A stretch of DNA of 64,000 nt, from assembly GCA_007026445.1 (NCBI GenBank), contig VDMD01000011.1, positions 124,001 to 188,000 of the forward strand, in the 5' to 3' direction. Below, one piece after another: positions 56,655 to 64,000 of this stretch (position 1 is its first letter; the number at the start of each line of letters is the position of its first letter). Made by a program: the position numbers and the translations under genes. This DNA comes from Schizophyllum amplum (Eukaryota; Basidiomycota; Agaricomycetes; Agaricales; Schizophyllaceae). The notes beneath the pieces were generated by a model. It searched no databases. It worked only from the letters and a program-made list of their open reading frames with translations, and had not been told where the DNA came from.

Positions 56655-56985
56655 ATACTAATGTATCACTGGTTATAACTTTGTCAATACGACATAACCT
56701 TACAGTATTGTGGCTTGTGTGAGCATCGCAGCGGCAGTGGCAATGATTTACCGTACGCATTCATGGTCCTCCGAAGAGGGGTACTACCAGGGTACTGCTA
56801 CTCAGTGAGCGGTATGCCAGTGCATGATCAGATTCACAGACGCCCACATTGACCGGGGCAGCGGGCCGGAAAGCACGATCGGAGAACACAGGAGCAAACA
56901 ACCAAAAGCATTGTTCTTCTTTCTGCTCCCATTGTATCCCCAAAACGCAGGAACGAGGCGAAGACGCTCGGACGACGCGATTTAC
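56655..56985. other. Intergenic / URB1 promoter region
   Basis: 331 bp between two plus-strand genes; it should contain the URB1 promoter. No distinct motif was assigned. Confidence 0.5.
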
Positions 56986-59900
56986 ATGCCTCGCCACACG
57001 GGGGACGCTGTCTCTGAGCCTCCCAGAAAACGTCAGCGCACGGAGACAACGGAGACGACCGTCTTCCGCACCGCGCACGATGCCCGGAATGCGTTGCGCG
57101 CATTCGACCCGGACACCGTGACCCGATGTGAGTCTGCTTGTTCACGGACGGTATACTTGCTGAACTGAGGTAGCGCTGACGGCTCTGCGCAATCAGCTAA
57201 CGATTAAGGCGCACGAAGAGAAGATCTCGGCGCAGGACGCGCGATTGGCGCTCGTGGATGAGTTCCTGCAGCTTTCCCCAGGAGCTCAGGATGTACTGCA
57301 GCTGTGGGAAGCGAGCAACCCAGTGCGTATACGTATCCTACAATGATTTGGATCTAACCCCCCTCAGCGTCAACCCCAAGTCCCCGCGCTATGTTGCTCC
57401 GTGCTCGCCTGCATGCTCACCTTGCTCTCCTCCCACCTCCCCTACCACGGCACCGGCATGCAGATAGTCAAGTCACTACTGCAGGACCACTGGACCCGCC
57501 GAGTCATGCTCGCCCTTTCGGGCAGCAGCAACGATCTCGTCCTCGCCACCTTGAAGCTCTTGAACGCCATGGCAGGCTTCGCAAGCGGGCGTGAGCGGAA
57601 AGCCGTGCTGGAACAGCTTACTTGGGAAGGCAAGCTGTTGCCCAAACTGCTTAACATGCGCAGGAGAAGCAAGCCCGGCGAAGACACGGTGGACGCGCTC
57701 ACTAGGCCAGGTCCGTGGTGACTTGTTCACGCCGATGTGTTACTGACGGTCTCAGACATCCGTACTCTGACGATGCTTTTGATTAGCTCTCCATTGACGA
57801 CGCCCTCCCCGTACAAGGCTGCGTTCTTGGAGCAACACGTCCCGGCCCTCGCCCTCATGCTCAAGGTATGCGATATCGAGTTGAACTATATATCCTGACA
57901 TTCTCAACAGGGCATCCCCCAAGACCCGACATCCGTGGTCAAGCACGTACTTGAAATGCTGTGGGAAGGCCTTTGGTGCGATCCAAAAGTCAAGCGGACG
58001 CTCAAGGTCGCTCTCTTCGGAGAGACTACAATGGGACATGTGCGTCTTATTTCTCCATTTTTATCGCAAAATCTCAAACGCACTCCAGCTTCTCAAGCTG
58101 TACGACAGCCCTTCAGAGGATACTCGCGACGTCCTCCACCACTTCCTCCTCGCCATATGCACCCGCCCGGGGACCGGCGTCTGCTTCCGCGATCGCGGCT
58201 GGTACCCCAGAGAAGACCACTCCGATGGCAGCACCCTAATCTCTGGCAACACCCCAGCCTCTAGCAGCAACAAAATCCACAACCGCATCCTCGCCCACCT
58301 CCTCAAGCAGCTCCGCCCCACCGAGGACCCCCGCCAGCACGAGCTCGCGCTCCGCATTCTCTCCGCCTGCCCCGAGCTCGTCACCGGCTACTGGGGCGCC
58401 GCCGGCCTAACGCTGGAGCCGCGCCTCTCATCGCGGTGGATCACCAACGTCGCGTTTGCGGGCGAGATCGTGGCGCTCCCCGTGCCCACCGACTGCCTCT
58501 ACCTGCGTGAAGACCGCGCGCTCGCCAACCCCGTCCCCCCACCACTCAATGCGATCATTGCCGCCATCATCCCCGGCGGTTCCATCATGAAGTCGCACTG
58601 GACGAAGGGCCTGCAATATGCGAAGGCGCTTGTGCAGCATAGTTCGGCGCTCTCCCTTGCGAAGAGCCTGACGAAGTACGCCGCCGTGCTCCGCGCGTTC
58701 GACGATGTGGGCGATGGCGGGGAGGGCGCCTGGGCCGCGCGGCGTGCGGAGCTGGAGGGTGAGGTGCGACGGAGGGTGCCCGAGTTCTCGGTGATTGTGG
58801 GCCTGTCGCGCGCGGGCGATGCGCAGAAGGACGACGCGCAACATGCACTGATTGGCGAGGTGGCTGCGAGGCTGCTGTGGCTCTATCATCACGTTCTACC
58901 GGGAGCGGTAAGGGAAGTGCGAGTCGATGTCGGCCGCGCCCTTGTTGGTATGGGCGAGGCAACGGCAGCAAAGCACACCGTTGGCGAGGAAGTCGACGTG
59001 GCAGCGCGCCTGCGCGGCGTGCAACAACTTCACGTACTTCGCCTGCTGCAGGACACCGAGGATTTCGTTTGGTGGTCGAAACCTGGTATGTTCGAGGCCT
59101 TCTACGTGGTTTCAGACGGATGGCTCACCATGTCTTTCAGCCGGTTCTCCGCATACCTACCTACATATATTTTTGAAAGGTACCGTAACGGCCACTCTAC
59201 TAGCGACACGCATTGCCCTCCGCGACCTCACCTGCCACCTCCTCGCACAAAGCATCCTATTTCAAGAAACCCCGCACGAGCCTTCTTTGTGGCTCGCATG
59301 CCTTCCCTCATACACTCGCCTCGAAGACACCCAGGCTCCCGATGGCACTCCCCTGACAAGCGAGCTTGATGCCGTCGTCACTTTCCTCGACGACTGCGTG
59401 CAGCGCTGCCTTAAGACTCCTTATCGCTACATGGACGACCTGCGCGGCCTCATGGGCAGTGACAGCGCAGAACTCCCCAGCGCACTCCTGGCCACCGTAC
59501 TCGAGCAAGCACGTCACAAGACGCTTTCGCCATCGGACACGCTCGCGGTGGCCACGTTCGTGCGGCGTCTGCTCATACGATTGTCGACGACGTCGCTGCA
59601 GGCGCCGGATGTGCTGTGTGCGTTGCAGTCGAAGTTAGATGAGATATGGTCGGAGGAGAAGCTTTGGGCGGAGTCGCCGGTGATGACGAGGGCAGTCAGG
59701 AGGGAGGTTGCGATGATGGGGGCCTGTCTAGCAAGGGATTTGATGTCTGGAGAAGACTCAGAGATGGATAGCGAGGCAGAGTCGGATGCTGAAGTTCGGA
59801 CGCTGGTGCGAGAGATTGAACAGGCTGGTGATGGTGCGCACGTTTCTCTGCAAAGGGGTACAGTTCTGATCTGCTAGCAGACGTACCCTCGACGATGGCC

Positions 59901-62900
59901 GTGAAGGTCATGGACTTGCTTCGTCTATCAAACCCCTGGATATCAGCAACAGACACTGGTCGTATAGCTGTGACCATGGATCGCCTGCACTGCCTGCAGG
60001 ACTTCGCAGAGGCGTTGCCTCCCTCTTGTGTTGGGTTTGACGGACTAGACGCAGAGCTGTATTCAAGGTCAGTTTCGGGCAGTTGTCGTCCTGTATGGAT
60101 CGTCTAGTGACGCGTGTTGCAGTCTCCCCTTCGAGTGGCTCTTCGTGCACGCGCGACTTGAGCAGCTCAGCGACGACTATCGGCGGAAACTCATCGCGGC
60201 CATCGGAGCTGATGCTTCTGCCTACGACGTGCGCCGGGGGTTCTGCTTCATCTTACAATATCTCGCATCTTCGAAAGAGCGTTCACCAGGACGTGCTCCG
60301 TTGCTACACACCCTAGCCGACCTGGTCATGCAGTTTGTCAGCGCTCAACAGTCCAAAGACGCGCAGGAGATGAAGTCGTTCATACTGGGGGCTCCTGCAC
60401 TGGTGGATATCTGTACGAGTGCTGAGATCCAACCTGAAGAGAAACAAGGTATGCGCGAAATGCTTGTGATGCACCTTGATACTCACTGAAAATGTGTCAT
60501 GCAGCTATTGCACGTCTTGTTTCGACCCTTCGTCAATCAGGAGAGCAAGATTCGATGTCTGCCATCACTGGCCACTGGTCGAGCGCACTGACTACGGCCC
60601 TTGAGTCTCAAGAGATAAGCGGCGACATTGTACGTTCTCATGATGCCTTATTTCACACCGTCTCTCAATACTCGATAGGTCAAGTGCGCTTCGCCTTGGT
60701 TGCCTCACGTCCCTACCAACGATCTGGTCCATATATTTGACCTCGTGATGTCAAATGTCAATGCATTGGATCAAGACATCGCTTCACTCCTCATCTCGAG
60801 CGTACTCGCCGCCATGGGCCAGGCCTCGGACGACAGCGTGCCAGCCGAGATAATCGCCTCGCGCGCCACCGAGCTTCTATCCTTACGTGCAACCTTTTCC
60901 GACCGGGCCCTCCTCGACAGCCTACTCGCACGAACAATCAGTCGCAGCATTCCGCTGGCTGTGAATGGGGCGCTTCCTGGACGGTCGAGCCTATCCGCCC
61001 TCACGCACGAAGCAGAGCAACGATGGCGCGCGCGTCTCACGCCGCTTCCTGCCCTTGCTCCAGACGCCCTACTCGACGACGACTCCTGGGACGACTCCGT
61101 GGTTCAGATCATATCGGGATTGATTTACAAGGGTCAGATTCCCGAGCCCACATTCGTCGCGTGGTTGCGATCCGACAAGTGCTCGTCCCGCACAGTTGAC
61201 CATCTCGCCACCGTCCTCGGAGCCTTCGCCGACTCAAGAAGTGCTAATGTACCAGGGATGTGGGAGAGCATGTCACCCCACGCTATCAAGATGTTCAAGG
61301 CTATACTGAGGCCCAGTGTCTCTCCGGATGCACGCAGGCATCTGGCAGACTTCCTAGGCCGGCTTCTGGGCGGCATCACATCTTTGCCAGCGTCGTTCGG
61401 CAAGAGCGCTGCGAGCGCAGTACAGAAGCCGACTTCTGTGGTCACCTCGGACTTGATTCGCATATTCGAGCACGATATATGCTCAGGCGCGGACGATCTC
61501 CTTGGGGTCGTGATCGAGCGCGCACTGCGCGACCTCGTCGAGTATCTTGCGGACGAACGAGGCGAGAAGGATGATGTTCGCGCTCTGATATCAGCTCTGC
61601 GTGCGTTATAATTCTATATGTTATAGGAGCTCTAGAGCTGATATTCTTGTAGATCATGTCCTCGTCAAGCATCCATCCGCCGCCAAGACGCATTCGGTGG
61701 AGACACTCTTGACCGCCGTTTTGCAACACGCCCTCACACTGCCACACGTCTTGCTTTTTGCATCCGAACTAGTACAGCGCGTGATTTTGAAGGTTCGTCC
61801 AAGCACCACCGCAAAGCCTGCGTATTTTGACGTTCATCCGCAGCCGGTCGTCGTCAACCGCAACATACAAGCTATCGTGCAAAATCCTAAATTTCAAAGA
61901 GCCGCCGCCACGTCCTCGCCATCCCGAGAAGCTCTCGTCAAGCTGCTTTACACTCTCTTCCAGACTCACCCGACCAACACTTGCCAAGTCACGCACGTCG
62001 AGCCTCTGTTGCAGATCTACAGGGGGACCCTATCAACGTCGGACCGCCGCATCCTCGCCATCTTTCAGCTGTTCGAGGAGGAACGTAATGCACCTATTAC
62101 CTCGCTCCTCAGCCGGTGGTCCTCCTCAAGCGACCTTCCCTCGCAGACCGCGCTCGAAGCCGTGCAGAGTTTGGATCCGATCCTGGTCCTCCGCACCTGT
62201 TTGAGCTATCCCAAATGGCGGGAACTCAGCAATCCTGTCGACGAGCGCGTCGCGACATGGGAGGAGCCGCTCTATGACCCGGTTTTTTTGATGCTTCTGT
62301 TTGCACAGATGATTCTTGAATGCCCGCCGTCGAGTGCACTCGCATGGGTCGACATGTTCCGCACAAATATCGTCTCGCTCTTGATACGCATGATGTCGGC
62401 CAGAGATGACGAGTTGCGTGAGCTGGCGGCGAATCAGCTGTCGTCCCTTTGGCTATGCCTCGAAGTGAGTTGCATGTTGCGAGTATGTGCGAGACTATGG
62501 ACTAAAGCTGCATATACAGGGCACGGATATGCAAGAGAAGGATCACGTCGTCTACGTCCTGTCCCTACTCAAGGACACCCTTCCCCGGCCCGAAGTGGAC
62601 GGCGTGCCCAAGCGATTACCGACCTACACCACGCTCATCTTTGCGCATGCATTGCGAGCCATCTTCTACCCCACGAACTTCATTTACCCGTTAACGGCGC
62701 GCTTCCTGCTCCAGCGCCCGTTGCTAGATGTGGACGACGTGCCGATGCTGTATGGGATGCTCTACAGCAGCAACGACGATTGGAAAAAGGAGCGCGGATG
62801 GATCCTCAAGTTCCTCGCGGACGGCATGTGCGGCACCGATGACTGGCGGGTGTTCAGGCGGCGGCATACGTGGGATCTGTTGGCAAGCATGTTCCAGAGC

Positions 62901-63715
62901 TCTCCGAAGGACAGAGCGTTGCGTTCAGGTGTCCTCGAGGTTTGCCCATCCGATTTACATGTATACCTGCCGCTTTGCTGACGACCACTAGGTTCTCGCC
63001 AACTTGACCTCCTTACCGCAAGCCGTGACGTCCTTGGTCCTCAAGTCCGGTCTGCTTCCGTGGATCGAAATGCAGACGCGCGACGCCCGGGAAGAGGAAG
63101 CGGTTGCTTGGGTGTGCATACTCGAGAACTGCTTGACGCTTGCGGACGCTGGTCGCGCGGAGGCGGCAACACACGGCGAGTGGAGGGGCTCCATCTGTCG
63201 CTGCCTTACGTCCATCGTCAAGGACGCGCCGTCGGCTCGTACGTATTTATCATCTACGCACGTACCCTACGCTGACAAGCTTTACAGGCAAATCATTCCC
63301 CATGATCTGCAGAGCGACTTTGCACCTGTCGCTCTTGCCAGGCTCCCCCGTGAATGGATTGCAGCATCTGATCTCCGCTGCTATATATGAACTCGGACGA
63401 CTGGAGGAGCGCTTGGAGATTTCTTCAGGGCGCTTGGAGATATCTTCCGGCTCCGAACCACCCGCGTCTCAACTGCTCTCGCCACCGCACCGTGCCGCAA
63501 GCCTGCACGAAGAGCCCGCGGTGGAGAGCATATATATGTGGGCACGCTGCGTCAAGGACTTGTGGATGGCGTCCATGCAGGTCTCAAACGAGCTGGACTG
63601 GAGTGCTCTTACCAGTCGATTAGTGTTATGTAGAGTCTTAGCACCAGGCGCAGCCGGCGTTGAGGCTGAATGGGCGCGGAAGGAGACGGTGGCGCTCATG
63701 CTCTTGATTCGTTGA
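56986..63715 (+). CDS. URB1: URB1/NPA1, nucleolar pre-ribosomal-associated protein 1
   Basis: Large nucleolar scaffold of early pre-60S particles, needed for 25S/5.8S rRNA maturation by family. Fifteen exons: 56986-57127, 57174-57322, 57368-57710, 57756-57865, 57911-58039, 58089-59085, 59141-59833, 59881-60067, 60123-60448, 60505-60629, 60679-61600, 61653-62464, 62520-62939, 62992-63238 and 63288-63715. They give 2009 residues, within the range of yeast and human URB1. N-terminal Npa1 domain: ALTALRNQLTIKAHEEKI, ALVDEFLQLSPGAQDVLQLW, LTLLSSHLPYHGTGMQIVKS and FASGRERKAVLEQLTWEGKL. The middle is helical repeat. The C-terminal conserved domain has HALRAIFYPTNFIYPLTARF, LLQRPLLDVDDVPMLYGMLY, KKERGWILKFLADGMCGTDD and TWDLLASMFQSS. 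A stop-free 51-nt segment at 61793-61843 has splice-like ends and may be an intron. Confidence 0.92.
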
Positions 63716-64000
63716 TGTATGCTTCGAGGCTCATGCTGTACGCTGTTTGTATCAATATTCACGTCGTGTATCCATCTGTTTAAGTAGCTATGTATGTTGA
63801 ACACCATCGTACGCATTCTCGATGAAAGGTGGCGCGCACGATACCATGGGATTGAGAGAGGCGGCTTGCGAAACCCGCGACACGCCCAGCATAGAGCGAC
63901 GGTCCAAATCACAAGCTGCAATCCCAGAGCATGATTTCGTCAGCGCGACAGACGCTGAGCAGAACAGCGATATATCGCATCGCAACGATGCCAAGCATGC
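63716..64000. other. 3' flank of URB1, possible 3' end of a minus-strand gene
   Basis: A minus-strand frame enters from the right edge and stops at 63788 (ends IENAYDGVQHT). It could be the last exon of a gene beyond the window. Too short to identify. Confidence 0.25.

Noticed and set aside
1..64000. tRNA genes, rRNA, CRISPR arrays and bacterial-type operons
   Set aside because: No cloverleaf with a GGTTCGAATCC-type B box was found by eye, no regularly spaced repeat-spacer arrays occur, and all recognised genes are eukaryotic with spliceosomal introns.

Overview
The window reads as a filamentous basidiomycete genome (Agaricomycete-like). It is GC-rich, most genes carry many short introns of about 45-65 bp with GTRNGY donors, and there is a lineage-style expansion of MYND zinc-finger proteins. 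No bacterial, organellar, rRNA, tRNA, CRISPR or intact transposon sequence was recognised. Gene models were built by hand-splicing. In almost every model the exon lengths sum to a multiple of three, which supports the boundaries. All functions come from recognised motifs, not from searches.

Layout, left to right: the 5' part of a secreted GtaA-type glutaminase (-); an OPT-family oligopeptide transporter (-) with more than 20 introns; a gene-poor gap; MYND gene A (+); a GNAT acetyltransferase (-); UTP18 (+); MYND gene B (-); a CNNM/Mam3-type DUF21 membrane protein (-); the tRNA m5U54 methyltransferase TRM2 (-); a protoglobin/globin-sensor protein (-); a LENG1/Cir_N-type nuclear protein (-); MYND genes D and C (+); a DUF1769 protein (+); an orphan proline-rich protein (+) followed by minisatellites; a CYS-3/MetR-like bZIP factor (+); a repeat-rich gap; MYND gene E (+); a secreted beta-propeller protein (-); mitochondrial phosphatidylserine decarboxylase PSD1 (-); MYND gene F (-); a multi-pass membrane protein with a long disordered tail (+); and the nucleolar giant URB1/NPA1 (+).

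The housekeeping content (UTP18 and URB1 in ribosome biogenesis, TRM2 in tRNA modification, PSD1 in phospholipid synthesis) is ordinary. It is interleaved with nutrient-acquisition genes (glutaminase, OPT transporter) and with six MYND paralogues spread over about 42 kb. A, B and C are recent duplicates that still share promoter and 3' flanking sequence; D, E and F are progressively more diverged. All six share one architecture: a roughly 420-residue helical region with a W-x-W / N-[IVL] signature, then a compressed MYND finger whose first two zinc ligands are split by an intron at the same position, then a C-terminal domain. This family is the best candidate in the window for an undescribed system.
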